This document shows, in pieces, positions 42,997 to 51,813 of a stretch of 64,000 nucleotides of DNA. The notes below the pieces were generated by a model. That model ran no database searches. It worked only from the letters and a program-made list of their open reading frames with translations, and was not told the origin of the DNA. Made by a program: the position numbers and the translations under genes. The stretch comes from Methanomassiliicoccales archaeon (GTDB lineage: Archaea > Thermoplasmatota > Thermoplasmata > Methanomassiliicoccales > UBA472). Position 1 is the first letter of the stretch, and each line of letters opens with the position of its first letter. The stretch lies in assembly GCA_026394375.1 (NCBI GenBank), contig JAPKYJ010000027.1, positions 1-64,000 of the forward strand. Direction: 5' to 3'.

Positions 42997-43329
42997 TCAG
43001 GCCGAATCGAAGCGCACTTCGAACACCTCTGCCGGGCCCACATCCATCTCCCAGGAACGCTTGAGTTCCAGTCTGAGCGCCTCCGAGCCGCTGCGTACCA
43101 CTAGGAAGCGGATCGTCGTCCGGCCGCCGCTGCCGATGCGACGAGGCTCGTCCGGAACGTACTCGCTGCTCTTCAGCTCGAGCGTGCTCGGCTGGTGAGC
43201 CGCCTCCCAGCGGAAACCGGTGGTCGGGTTCTCGTCCAGCACCACCTCTACGATCTCGCCGACGGCAACCCATACCGACCTTCCCGAATCGCGCGCTCGC
43301 AGGTGCACGTGCATGAATGGCCCGAACAC
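42997..43329 (-). CDS. Chagasin-like (I42) cysteine protease inhibitor
   Basis: A 110-residue beta-rich protein with the three loops of chagasin-type inhibitors: NPTTGFRW (34-41), GSGG (66-69) and RSW near 91-93 in place of RPW. These loops plug the active-site cleft of papain-family proteases. No signal peptide is evident, so it may act inside the cell, unless the true start differs (ATG also at residue 6). Convergent with the HdrD-like gene and divergent from the helicase gene. Confidence 0.85.
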   Translation of the reverse strand: MFGPFMHVHLRARDSGRSVWVAVGEIVEVVLDENPTTGFRWEAAHQPSTLELKSSEYVPDEPRRIGSGGRTTIRFLVVRSGSEALRLELKRSWEMDVGPAEVFEVRFDSA

Positions 43330-43379
43330 CGTTTAGCGCTTACCATCGCCTCACTTTCACGCCGTAGCGCGATAGGTTA

Positions 43380-46154
43380 ATGTACCCCGAAGCGCTCGAT
43401 TCGCAGCCCATCATGGTCTTCGAACTCCTCGATCCCCGGATCCAGAAGGTCCTGAAGGACAAGGACATCCACGAGCCGACCGGCCCCCAGCGGCAGGCAA
43501 TCCCTCACATCATGAAAGGCGAGCATCTTCTGCTGGTCGCTCCCACGGGAATAGGCAAGACCGAAGCGGCCATGCTGCCGATCCTGCACCAAATACTCCA
43601 GACCCAAAGGCAGGGGATCAGGTGCATCTATGTCACGCCGCTACGTGCTTTGAACCGTGATCTGCTGCGCAGGCTGGAGGAGTTCGGCAAGGCGCTGGAT
43701 CTGGATGTGGCTGTGCGGCACGGAGACACCTCTCAATCCGAGCGTTCCAGGCAATCGCGAAAGGCACCGGACGTGCTCATCACTACTCCAGAGACGCTGC
43801 AGGTCATGTTCGCGGGCAAGAGGCTGCGCACGCACCTGGCCAACGTGCGCTTCTTCGTGGTGGACGAGATCCACGAACTGGCCGAGGATGAAAGAGGGGC
43901 ACAGCTGGCCATCGCCATGGAACGTCTTGTGAACGAGGCGGGCGAGTTCCAACGCATAGGCCTCTCCGCCACAGTGGGAAGCGTGCAGGAGGTGGCCAAC
44001 TTCCTGGGCGGTTCGAAGAGAAACGTGACCGTGGTCCGGACGCACGTGGCCAAGGACATGAGCCTGAGCGTGCAGGCGCCTCAGGTCGCAGAGGAAGACC
44101 GTGATCTGGCCGGGACCTTGCAGAGCGACCCCCAGCTGGTCGCGTGCATGCGCCGCTGCCGTCAGATCATCGAATCCCACCGTTCCACGCTGCTCTTCGT
44201 CAACACCCGGGACACCGCCGAGGCATTGGCGGCGAGATACCACATCTGGGACGAGAAGTTCCCCGTCGGCGTTCATCACGGCTCCCTTTCAAAGGAGATA
44301 CGCATCGAGATGGAGGAGGCCTTCAAGAAAGAGGCCATTAAAGGGCTCATCTGCACCTCCTCGTTGGAACTGGGCATTGACATAGGGAGCGCGGACTTCG
44401 CCATCCAGTACAACTCGCCCAGGCAGGTGGCCCGTCTGATACAGAGAATGGGACGGGCCGGTCACCAGGTCGGTGCCAAGTCCAAGGGAGCAATCGTTGC
44501 TTCTACGGCCGACGAGGTCGCAGAGAGCCTGGTCATCACCAGAAAGGCGTTGCACGAAGAGCTCGAACCTCTTCGGGTGCGGGAGAACCCCTTGACCGTC
44601 CTGGCCAATCAGATCGTGGCCATGGCCATGATGGGACCGGTGAACACCGAGCAGGCTTATTTGACCGTCGTCCGCTCCTACGCCTTCCGCAATCTGACCC
44701 GGGAGAAGTTCGAATCGGTGCTGGACCAGCTTTCGCGGATAGGGCTGGTGTTCGTCGCTCCCGAGGACTATCGCCGCTCCAGCCGGGGAATGCGCTACTT
44801 CTATGACAACCTGTCCATGATCCCGGACGAGCGCTCCTTCAAGATACGAGAGCTTTCTTCCCGGCGCATCGTCGGGCAGCTGGACGAATCGTTCGTGGCC
44901 TCGTTCGCAGAACCCTATGCCACCTTCATCACCCGCGGCCGCTCCTGGCGTATCATCGAGGTGAAGGACGACGAGCTGCTGGTGGAACAGGTGAAGGAGC
45001 TCGGCTCAATCCCGTCCTGGGTGGGAGAGGATATCCCCGTTCCCTATGACGTGGCCATGGAGGTGGGCCGACTGCGCCGCTTGGAGAACTATGCTGAGTA
45101 TCAGGGCGACCAGGAGGCGATCTGCACCCTCCGCGCCTATCTGCAAGAGCAACGGTCCGAGTCTAAGATGCCAACGGATCAGTTGATCACTTTGGAAGTG
45201 GGGCGGAAATTGGTCATCCTCAACGTCTGCTTCGGTTCCAAGGTGAATGAGACCCTTTCCCGATTGCTCTCCGTCCTACTGTCGGCCAGGATAGGGGAGA
45301 GTGTGGGCGTGCACACCGACCCCTATCGCATCATGCTCGAGCTTCCCCGAGACCTCAAGCCCTCCCTGATCATGGATACGCTGAAGGGCATTCGATCGGA
45401 GAACGTCGAGGGCTTGGTGAGATTGGTGATCAAGAACTCCTCCCATCTGCGCTGGCGCTTCGTGCACGTGGCCAAGAAGTTCGGGGCGGTGGAGAAGGAG
45501 GCGGACTACCGGAGCATCAACTTCGGCCGGCTTTTCGACGCCTACGAGGACTCGCCCCTCTTCCAGGAGGCGGTGGACCGGGTGCTGTGGGAGGACCTGG
45601 ACCTCGTGGGAACGGTCAAAGTTGTCCAGGACATCTCCGACGGGAAGGTGGAGTTCGAGATCTGCCCTTTGACCCCCATCGGTCGGGCGGGACTGCAGCA
45701 CTCCAAGGAGCTGATTGCCCCTCAACGCGCGGATCATCGTATCCTCATGGCCCTCAAGGATCGTCTGGAGGATGAGACGATGCACATGACCTGTCTCAAC
45801 TGTCGGACGCAATGGCGTCTGAGGGTGCGCGATTCTCCTCGCACCATCACCTGCCAGAAGTGCGGCGGGCGCATGATCGCCGCCTTGCCGCCCTATGCCC
45901 GGGAGCAGGGCAAGCTGCTGAAGAAGGAGCGGCTTGCTGAGGAAGAGGAGAAGGCGGTCAAGCGCATCTACAAGAATGCTAGCTTGGTGAACGAGCACGG
46001 CCGCAAGGCCCTTCTTGCTCTCGCTGGAAGAGGCGTGGGCCCAGACACCGCCGCCCGCGTCCTCTCTGGCCTCTACGACAACGAGGACGAGTTCCTCCGC
46101 GATATCCTCAGTGCCGAGATCACGTATGCCCGGACGAAGAAGTTCTGGGACTGA
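43380..46154 (+). CDS. Lhr-type superfamily 2 helicase
   Basis: A 924-residue helicase. RecA domain 1 has APTGIGKTE (54-61), TPLRALNRDL, DEIH (162-165) and SATV. RecA domain 2 has VHHGSLSKEIR, TSSLELGIDIG and QRMGRAGHQ. Winged-helix and Lhr-specific beta-barrel/helical regions follow, then a C-terminal four-Cys zinc knuckle (CLNC and CQKC) and a helix-hairpin-like end (GRGVGPDTAARVLSGL). It is the archaeal Lhr2/ASH-Ski2-like class used in DNA or RNA unwinding, repair and possibly ribosome-linked RNA processing. ATG at 43380 or residue 12 (43413). Confidence 0.94.
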   Translation: MYPEALDSQPIMVFELLDPRIQKVLKDKDIHEPTGPQRQAIPHIMKGEHLLLVAPTGIGKTEAAMLPILHQILQTQRQGIRCIYVTPLRALNRDLLRRLEEFGKALDLDVAVRHGDTSQSERSRQSRKAPDVLITTPETLQVMFAGKRLRTHLANVRFFVVDEIHELAEDERGAQLAIAMERLVNEAGEFQRIGLSATVGSVQEVANFLGGSKRNVTVVRTHVAKDMSLSVQAPQVAEEDRDLAGTLQSDPQLVACMRRCRQIIESHRSTLLFVNTRDTAEALAARYHIWDEKFPVGVHHGSLSKEIRIEMEEAFKKEAIKGLICTSSLELGIDIGSADFAIQYNSPRQVARLIQRMGRAGHQVGAKSKGAIVASTADEVAESLVITRKALHEELEPLRVRENPLTVLANQIVAMAMMGPVNTEQAYLTVVRSYAFRNLTREKFESVLDQLSRIGLVFVAPEDYRRSSRGMRYFYDNLSMIPDERSFKIRELSSRRIVGQLDESFVASFAEPYATFITRGRSWRIIEVKDDELLVEQVKELGSIPSWVGEDIPVPYDVAMEVGRLRRLENYAEYQGDQEAICTLRAYLQEQRSESKMPTDQLITLEVGRKLVILNVCFGSKVNETLSRLLSVLLSARIGESVGVHTDPYRIMLELPRDLKPSLIMDTLKGIRSENVEGLVRLVIKNSSHLRWRFVHVAKKFGAVEKEADYRSINFGRLFDAYEDSPLFQEAVDRVLWEDLDLVGTVKVVQDISDGKVEFEICPLTPIGRAGLQHSKELIAPQRADHRILMALKDRLEDETMHMTCLNCRTQWRLRVRDSPRTITCQKCGGRMIAALPPYAREQGKLLKKERLAEEEEKAVKRIYKNASLVNEHGRKALLALAGRGVGPDTAARVLSGLYDNEDEFLRDILSAEITYARTKKFWD

Positions 46155-46781
46155 TCAGAGGAAACGCACTGGATTGCTGACCTTGCCCACGCCCTCGATG
46201 CTCGCTTCGACAAGATCGCCGTTCCCGATCGGTCCGACGCCTTCCGGGGTGCCGGTGGCGATGACGTCACCTGGCTCAAGCGTCATGAACCTCGAGATGT
46301 ACGCGATCCGCTCCTCCACCGGGAAGATCATGTCCTTGGTGAAGCCGTTCTGACGCAGCTCGCCGTTCAATCGCAATCGCACGTTTAGATCGTGCATATC
46401 TGGTACGTCTGAGATAGCTTTGGGTTCGGACATCGGGGCAAATGTATCCATGCCCTTTGCCAAAGCCCATGGCAGGCCAGCCTTGCGCGCCTTGCCCTGG
46501 ACGTCGCGAGCGGTAACATCGTTGAAAACGGCAGCCCGGTCGATGTATGCATAGGCCTTGGACACCGTGACGTTCTTGCATCTCTTGCCTATAATCAACG
46601 CCAGCTCCGCCTCGTAATCCACCCGGCCCAAGTTCGCCGGGACAAGGATCTCTTCCCCGTCCCCGATAAGTGCGCTCGCTGGCTTCAGGAAGATCACCGG
46701 TTCCTCGGGCACCTCTGACCTCAGCTCCTTGATATGGGCACGGTAGTTCTGCCCGATGCACACGATCTTGCCCGGACGCAT
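46155..46781 (-). CDS. Fumarylacetoacetate hydrolase-family protein
   Basis: A 208-residue single-domain FAH-fold enzyme: IVCIGQNYRAHIKEL at the start, the acidic metal ligands in DYEAELALIIGK, and the AAVFNDVTARDVQ motif, followed by FMTLEPGDVIATGTPEGVGP. Members hydrolyse or decarboxylate beta-diketo acids (acylpyruvate hydrolase, oxaloacetate decarboxylase). The exact substrate is unclear. Minus-strand group with the next two genes. Confidence 0.92.
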   Translation of the reverse strand: MRPGKIVCIGQNYRAHIKELRSEVPEEPVIFLKPASALIGDGEEILVPANLGRVDYEAELALIIGKRCKNVTVSKAYAYIDRAAVFNDVTARDVQGKARKAGLPWALAKGMDTFAPMSEPKAISDVPDMHDLNVRLRLNGELRQNGFTKDMIFPVEERIAYISRFMTLEPGDVIATGTPEGVGPIGNGDLVEASIEGVGKVSNPVRFL

Positions 46782-46801
46782 CCAGTCACCCTGATGAAAG
46801 A

Positions 46802-47053
46802 TCAGTCCTCTTCTTCTCTGCGCCCGTTATTGCCCACGGTCTCCAGCTTGACCAGCACGCCCATGCCTTTTAGGGTGACGATCACCTTGTCCGCCAGCGA
46901 TATGGCATCGTCCAGGGTGGCCTTCTTGTCCCAGGTGTACTCGGCATCGTAGTTGCCGGTGGTGGGTCTGAAGCCCATGTTGTTCAGGGCGTCGAAGACC
47001 TTGGATGGCTTGGCTCCTTCCGAGCTGAACATGACCGTGATGTAGGTTATCAT
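46802..47053 (-). CDS. Small conserved-looking protein, unknown
   Basis: An 83-residue protein from ATG 47053 (MITYITVMFSSEGAKPSKVF), with an alternating strand-helix-strand pattern resembling a ferredoxin-like fold: strand, helix (KPSKVFDALNNMG), middle loop, helix (TLDDAISLADKVIVTL) and a final strand (MGVLVKLETVG). The open frame starts seven codons earlier at 47074. The fold hint is inference; no function is recognised. Confidence 0.65.
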   Translation of the reverse strand: MITYITVMFSSEGAKPSKVFDALNNMGFRPTTGNYDAEYTWDKKATLDDAISLADKVIVTLKGMGVLVKLETVGNNGRREEED

Positions 47054-47130
47054 CGCACGGGGAATTCGCGTCAATCGATTAAACCTTTACATGAATCCCT
47101 GCGACGATCGACGAAGTGGCTGCCTCTGAA

Positions 47131-47736
47131 CTACTTCTGGACGTATCCCTTGGCCACGATGTAGATCTCCGATGAAGAGGAGCGCGAAGCGTCCGGAGCG
47201 CCCAACCTGACCTCTTTGAACTTGCTCTTCACCAGCTTCAGGAAATCCTGCATCATGTCCCCTTCGAATATCTTCATGACCAGCGATCCGTGCGGCTTGA
47301 GCACCTTCTCTGCGAATTCCAGCGCGTGCTCGCAAAGGTCCACCGAACGGGCTTGGTCCATGGAATAGTTGCCTGAGATACTGGGCGACATGTCCGAGAG
47401 CACGACATCGGCCTTGCCTCCGAGCGCTTCCAGCATCTCCGCTACGGTCTCATCCTTGCGCATGTCGCCCCGGACCGTGATCACATCCTCGATGGGCTCG
47501 ATCCCTTGCAGGTCCACGCCCACGATCTTGCCTCGGGCGCCCACCCTTTCCTTGGCCACCTGGAGCCAGCCACCCGGTGCCGCTCCGAGGTCGGCGACGA
47601 TGGCTCCCGGCCTCAGAAGACGGAACTTGTCATCGAGCTGTATCAACTTGAAGGAGGCGCGGCTGCGGTAGTCCATCTGCTTCGCTTTCCTGTAATAGGG
47701 ATCACGACGGCGCTCGTCCAGCCATCGCTTTGACAT
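47131..47736 (-). CDS. rlmE: 23S rRNA 2'-O-methyltransferase RlmE (FtsJ)
   Basis: A 201-residue Rossmann-fold methyltransferase acting on 23S rRNA or tRNA. The catalytic K-D-K-E tetrad is visible: Lys in SRASFKLIQL, Asp in VVLSDMSPSISG, Lys in GSLVMKIFEG and Glu in SSEIYIVAKG. SAM motif I is ADLGAAPGGWLQV. The first residues (MSKRWLDERRRDPYYRKAK) are the usual basic start. The open frame extends 22 codons upstream, but ATG 47736 fits the family. Divergent from purM. Confidence 0.94.
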   Translation of the reverse strand: MSKRWLDERRRDPYYRKAKQMDYRSRASFKLIQLDDKFRLLRPGAIVADLGAAPGGWLQVAKERVGARGKIVGVDLQGIEPIEDVITVRGDMRKDETVAEMLEALGGKADVVLSDMSPSISGNYSMDQARSVDLCEHALEFAEKVLKPHGSLVMKIFEGDMMQDFLKLVKSKFKEVRLGAPDASRSSSSEIYIVAKGYVQK

Positions 47737-47829
47737 CGTGCCTCCCATTTTTCGCCATCCCAATAAAGCTTTGCAGGATGCCCCAGTCCCCCCCCCCACC
47801 ATCCGACCAGCCTCCCCCGCCGGCGAAGA

Positions 47830-47838
47830 ATATTTTAT
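47830..47838 (+). promoter_or_regulatory. TATA box of purM
   Basis: ATATTTTAT lies 30-38 bases before the ATG at 47868, a spacing that makes the purM message nearly leaderless and supports that start. Confidence 0.55.
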
Positions 47839-47867
47839 CTAGCCTCCGTCTACACCATTCGATACTC

Positions 47868-48893
47868 ATGCGCAAGTCCCGAATGACCTACGCGAAGGCT
47901 GGCGTGAACATCGACGCTAAGTCGCAGGCCATTGCCTCCCTGGTCAAGCAGCTCAAGTACCGAAGGAAGGGCAGAGGTGGGAACATGGATATCAAAGGGC
48001 AGTTCACATCGCTCATCGACTTCGGTGAGGTAGCGCTAACGCTCTGCACGGACGGGGTGGGCACCAAGCTGTTGATCGCGGAGGCCCTGGACAGATGGGA
48101 CACGGTAGGCATCGATTGCATGGCCATGAACGTCAACGACACGATCTGCGTGGGCGCCGAGCCCTTCGCTTTCGTGGACTACATCGCCGTCGACAAGCCG
48201 AACGCTCGGGTGACCGAGCAGATCGGTGTTGGTCTGAACGAAGGCGCTAGGATGGCGAACGTGGACCTGGTGGGAGGGGAGATCGCCGTCCTTCCTGAGA
48301 TCGTGAAAGGCGTGGACCTATCAGGAAGCTGCTTGGGTTTCGTTGAGAAGGAGGATATCGTCGATGGCTCCAAGGTCAAGGTGGGCGACGTGATCATCGG
48401 ACTGCCTTCTTCCGGCGTGCACTCCAACGGACTCACCCTGGCGCGGAAGATCCTGGAAAGAAATGAGATTGGGCTCGATCAGAAGTTCGCGAAGCTTGGC
48501 AGGAGCATCGGGCTTGAGCTCCTCACCCCCACCTCGATCTACGTCAGGCCCGTTCTGAGGATGCTAGAGAAATGCCAGGTCACTGGCATGGTGGACGTGA
48601 CCGGGGGTGGGCTGCGCAACTTCGTCCGCTTGAAGAGGGGCGTGCGCTTTGAGATATCGAATCCTCTCGATCACCCGCCGGTGTTCGGGATCCTGCAGGA
48701 GCTAGGCGAAGTCGAGGACATGGAGATGTACCAGACCTTCAACATGGGGATGGGGTTCGCAGTCGTTTGCCGGGATGACCAGGCGAAGGAAACGGTCAAG
48801 GCGCTTGGCGGTGGCGCAAAAGTCGTGGGCCACGTGGTGAACGGCGAAGGAGTAGGTTCGGAGCCGCTCGGCTTGGACTATTGCCAGTACTAG
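47868..48893 (+). CDS. purM: Phosphoribosylformylglycinamidine cyclo-ligase (AIR synthase)
   Basis: Closes the imidazole ring of purines, converting FGAM plus ATP to AIR. A 341-residue PurM-fold protein: MTYAKAGVNIDAKSQAI at the start, CTDGVGTKLLIA, the MAMNVNDTICVGAEP ATP-binding stretch, LPSSGVHSNGLTLAR and DVTGGGLRNFVRL. The open frame starts at 47730, but the TATA box at 47830-47838 would put the transcript start after that, so ATG 47868 is preferred. Stand-alone, divergent from rlmE. Confidence 0.95.
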   Translation: MRKSRMTYAKAGVNIDAKSQAIASLVKQLKYRRKGRGGNMDIKGQFTSLIDFGEVALTLCTDGVGTKLLIAEALDRWDTVGIDCMAMNVNDTICVGAEPFAFVDYIAVDKPNARVTEQIGVGLNEGARMANVDLVGGEIAVLPEIVKGVDLSGSCLGFVEKEDIVDGSKVKVGDVIIGLPSSGVHSNGLTLARKILERNEIGLDQKFAKLGRSIGLELLTPTSIYVRPVLRMLEKCQVTGMVDVTGGGLRNFVRLKRGVRFEISNPLDHPPVFGILQELGEVEDMEMYQTFNMGMGFAVVCRDDQAKETVKALGGGAKVVGHVVNGEGVGSEPLGLDYCQY

Positions 48894-48907
48894 TCAAAGG
48901 ATCAGGG

Positions 48908-49597
48908 TCAAGAGGCGAACCCAAATAGCATTGTTGAAAGTATCAGGATGAACGGCACGAAGAACATGGACAATACCGCGACCACGGCCCACACGGGCCT
49001 GAGCCTCCGTCTGCCCGTTGCGTCGGCCCATTTCGGCGGTGCGAGCGCAGTCTCCCAGAAGAGCGCGACCGTCGCTCCGGACAGCGCAATGGCCGTCCCT
49101 TGGCTGAAGTTCGAAAAGTAACTTCGCTCCGAGAAAACAAGCATGAGGACCAGGCCCGTGAAGAGGCTTGCGATTGCGGCCATGGCCATCACGCCCGAGG
49201 TCACTGCTTTGTCTGTCCGTCGGATAGCGACCTGCCACATCATGGACACAGTGAACGCGAAAGAACCGAAGGCGGGGGCGAATTGCGGTATTTCTATCGT
49301 GCGAGCGGAATACAGGCTGACCTTGCCCAGAGTGACCGCAAAGAAGAATGCCAGCGGGACCAAGATGAAGAGCAGGTCTGTTTCCCGCGGGGTTTTGCTC
49401 ACCAGAACGCCTAGCTCTGCACCGGAGAGTGCGAGCAGATAGGCGCCCGCCCAGAAGGCCAAACCCGCCAGCTGGTCATCGTCCAGCCTTCCAGGGAAAT
49501 GCTGTGAGAAATTGGGATCGGTGGCGCTGAGGAACGAGATGAGGTGGGCTACCATCCCGAGACCACCCAGAAGCGCGAACCCGAGCCATCTCTTCAT
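48908..49597 (-). CDS. Membrane protein, about seven helices, unknown
   Basis: A 229-residue hydrophobic protein. Helices are visible at about 5-22, 44-66, 74-92, 105-125, 133-155, 167-185 and 203-225, with short loops. The start is MKRWLGFALLGGLGMVAHL. No transport motif or charged pore residues stand out. Convergent with purM; function unknown. Confidence 0.75.
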   Translation of the reverse strand: MKRWLGFALLGGLGMVAHLISFLSATDPNFSQHFPGRLDDDQLAGLAFWAGAYLLALSGAELGVLVSKTPRETDLLFILVPLAFFFAVTLGKVSLYSARTIEIPQFAPAFGSFAFTVSMMWQVAIRRTDKAVTSGVMAMAAIASLFTGLVLMLVFSERSYFSNFSQGTAIALSGATVALFWETALAPPKWADATGRRRLRPVWAVVAVLSMFFVPFILILSTMLFGFAS

Positions 49598-49657
49598 GGC
49601 GCTGACACACCAGGTCGATATTCGCCGCCCGGTTCTTTAATTCGCTCACCCCAGGGG

Positions 49658-50218
49658 TCAAGCCTCGGACCTTCCGCCCTTCACCTTATGCGCGATGACC
49701 CCGACCACGGCGCCTAAGGCGGTGCAAGTCTCTAGCGAGTACCCTCCGAATGTTATGTCCAGGTGATGCTGTGCGATGTCGAACAAGCCTTTGGGCACGC
49801 CCTTAGGCCCGGTTCCGAAGATGAGCGCCATGCTCCTGCCATCCCTCAGCATCTGCGCCACCTCGTCCGCGCTCCTCTTCTTCCTCGCTTCGGCATTGCA
49901 GGTAGTGAGCACCGATTCTCCTAGCTGCGGCGGAAAGCCCTTCTCCATATAGGGGAATGTGGAGAAGCGGCCTTTGGCGGTGAGCTCCTTGAGGTACGCA
50001 CCGTCCTCGCCTATGGAGGTCGTGGTCGCCACCCAGTCCGCGATTTTCTGCGGCGTCGTCAGCTCCGGAGGGAAAGGAAAACCGAAGGTGGCTAGGTTGA
50101 GGTCGAAAGCCAGGGCAAGGGGACCAGCTCGGGCCAGGATGCGCCGGTGCGCCTCCCGGAAGGTCTTGGGATCGTAGGAGTTCCAGAGGGCGATGGTCGC
50201 CCGGCCCTGTCTCGCCAT
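49658..50218 (-). CDS. DUF531-family protein
   Basis: A 186-residue archaeal protein. The start, ALWNSYDPKTFREAHRRILARA, followed by LAFDLNLATFGFPF, then LIFGTGPKGVPKGL and DITFGGYSLETCTALGAVVGVIAH, matches the DUF531 family. The GTGPKG and C-terminal knot-like segment (SLETCTALGAV) resemble SPOUT methyltransferases, so an RNA-methylation role is possible but unproven. It is the gene downstream of deoxyhypusine synthase on the same strand, 48 bases away. Confidence 0.8.
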   Translation of the reverse strand: MARQGRATIALWNSYDPKTFREAHRRILARAGPLALAFDLNLATFGFPFPPELTTPQKIADWVATTTSIGEDGAYLKELTAKGRFSTFPYMEKGFPPQLGESVLTTCNAEARKKRSADEVAQMLRDGRSMALIFGTGPKGVPKGLFDIAQHHLDITFGGYSLETCTALGAVVGVIAHKVKGGRSEA

Positions 50219-50266
50219 TGCACACCCGTCGGACGAGAAGGCAAATGAGGGTAAGGAGTTTTGCGC

Positions 50267-51331
50267 CTACTCGATCTTCAAAGGCACCTGCTTGATGCTC
50301 TTCAGCTCATCGCCCTGCCAATCGTATCTCAGGCGCTTGCGACCCTTCCACAGCTTCTTCTGCAGGATGTAGCCGGCCATGAGGCTCAGGCCGATGGACG
50401 CTTCCACATACGCCACGGCCTTGGTCGCATCCCGGTTGACCTTGCCCCATGACTGTGCCTCCTCGAAGGTGCAGCCGGACAGCCCGCCCCACTGCGGCGC
50501 GTCCGTGGTTATTTGGATGGCGTAATGATGCCCGCCCCTGTCGTAGCCCAGGGTCTCGGCGATGACCTCGGTCTGCTGGATGTAGTTCTTCGGCACCCCG
50601 CCCCCGATGTAGATGACCGCCGTCTTCTCGGAGTGGATCTTAATCTGGGTTAGCTCCCAGTTGTCGCGGATGGGGTCGATGCTCATGAACTCCTCGCCCT
50701 TCTTGCACCTCTCCACATAAAGGCCGGTGAGACCGATCCCAATGGAGGAATCGTTCAGCGCCGGTACGAATATCGGCACTCCGAACCTATAGGCGATGCC
50801 CAGTATGGAGCTCTCGTCCTTGGCGCAATGTGAACCGAGGATCTGCATGAACTCGCGACTGGAATAGCTCCGAGGCTCCAGCTCCCCAGCTATCTTACCG
50901 ATGGCGGCATCGGTCTCGCGGAACTTGTTCTCGTCCACCAGAGTGTCGTAGATGCGGTCGATGAAGAACTCGCGCAGCTTCAGATCGTCTATGCGCGGAG
51001 AGCATTTGTAGTGGCTGTAGCCCTTCGCCTGGTAGAAGTCCTGGTAGGGTATTGCCCCGATGGACACCACTGCGTCCACGATGCCGTAGCGGATCAGGTC
51101 CGCGATGACCTTCCTCAGACCGGCGGCTACCAGCGGACCGGCCAGCCCGAGCACTATCGTCGGACGGGCCTCGTCCTTCATGGCATTCTCCAATGCGATG
51201 GCGCAGGTGGCCAATGCGCGGCTCTGCACCGAGCTGTCCTTATAGGCATCCACCAGGTCGGCGACCGTCGAGATCTGGTCGAAATCGATGGCCTTGACCT
51301 TCTCCTTCATGATATCTGATTTCTTGACCAT
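50267..51331 (-). CDS. dys: Deoxyhypusine synthase
   Basis: Transfers an aminobutyl group from spermidine to a lysine of translation factor aIF5A. A 354-residue NAD+-dependent enzyme. The catalytic Lys is in YIGGGVPKNYIQQ, with supporting VPALNDSSIGIG, an NAD-site AGPLVAAG region and TTDAPQWGGLSG. Length and motifs fit DHS. Some archaeal members make other products (homospermidine), so the name is by family. Preceded by a small unknown gene, with a hairpin between them. Confidence 0.92.
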   Translation of the reverse strand: MVKKSDIMKEKVKAIDFDQISTVADLVDAYKDSSVQSRALATCAIALENAMKDEARPTIVLGLAGPLVAAGLRKVIADLIRYGIVDAVVSIGAIPYQDFYQAKGYSHYKCSPRIDDLKLREFFIDRIYDTLVDENKFRETDAAIGKIAGELEPRSYSSREFMQILGSHCAKDESSILGIAYRFGVPIFVPALNDSSIGIGLTGLYVERCKKGEEFMSIDPIRDNWELTQIKIHSEKTAVIYIGGGVPKNYIQQTEVIAETLGYDRGGHHYAIQITTDAPQWGGLSGCTFEEAQSWGKVNRDATKAVAYVEASIGLSLMAGYILQKKLWKGRKRLRYDWQGDELKSIKQVPLKIE

Positions 51332-51381
51332 GCTAACTGCAAGAGGTATCGGAGTCTAGTATTTCCATTTTACTTGTGAAG

Positions 51382-51401
51382 GGGCGGTCCCAGAACCGCC
51401 C
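51382..51401 (-). terminator. GC-rich hairpin between two minus-strand genes
   Basis: A perfect 7-bp stem (GGGCGGT at 51382-51388 with ACCGCCC at 51395-51401) and a 6-base loop lie just after the small gene's stop and 50 bases before the deoxyhypusine synthase start. No T run follows on the minus strand, so it may be a weak terminator, an RNA-stability hairpin or a leader element. Confidence 0.4.
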
Positions 51402-51407
51402 TAGACC

Positions 51408-51584
51408 TTAGGCCCTCTGCTTCTCCGCCGCCTTCTTGGGCCTAGAGCATATAGCATAGAGGTCGCCGTCGAAGAAAACGTCGAGGTCAGGGTTCTCCGC
51501 TTGTATCTCCTGTATCTTCTTCAGGACCTCTCGGAGAGTCAGGTCGCTCTTCTTGTCGATCTTGACGTGCACCCTGGTCTCCAT
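51408..51584 (-). CDS. Small conserved-looking protein, unknown
   Basis: A 58-residue protein from ATG 51584. A beta strand (TRVHVKIDKKSDL), a helix (TLREVLKKIQEIQAE) and another strand (DVFFDGDLYAICS), then a basic tail. Codon use is like true genes, and a TATA-like run (AATATATATG on this strand, about 51634-51643) precedes it. Function unknown. Confidence 0.65.
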   Translation of the reverse strand: METRVHVKIDKKSDLTLREVLKKIQEIQAENPDLDVFFDGDLYAICSRPKKAAEKQRA

Positions 51585-51813
51585 CGCTCGAACTCCTGGC
51601 TGACGGCCGATTCCTTAGTAAGGCTTTATCCAACATATATATTCTTTTTTACGGTGTGGACCGTCCCCTGATGGGTGAGAGCGGCCATTCTGGACTGTGC
51701 CCTATCCCTTTCATCCCCTTGTTGGGAGCTTCATCCAGAAGTCGCTGACAGCTACGAAATGTTAAAATAGCATGCTGGTCAGTCGGAGAGGATAGCCGGG
51801 TCAAGACGTAGGT

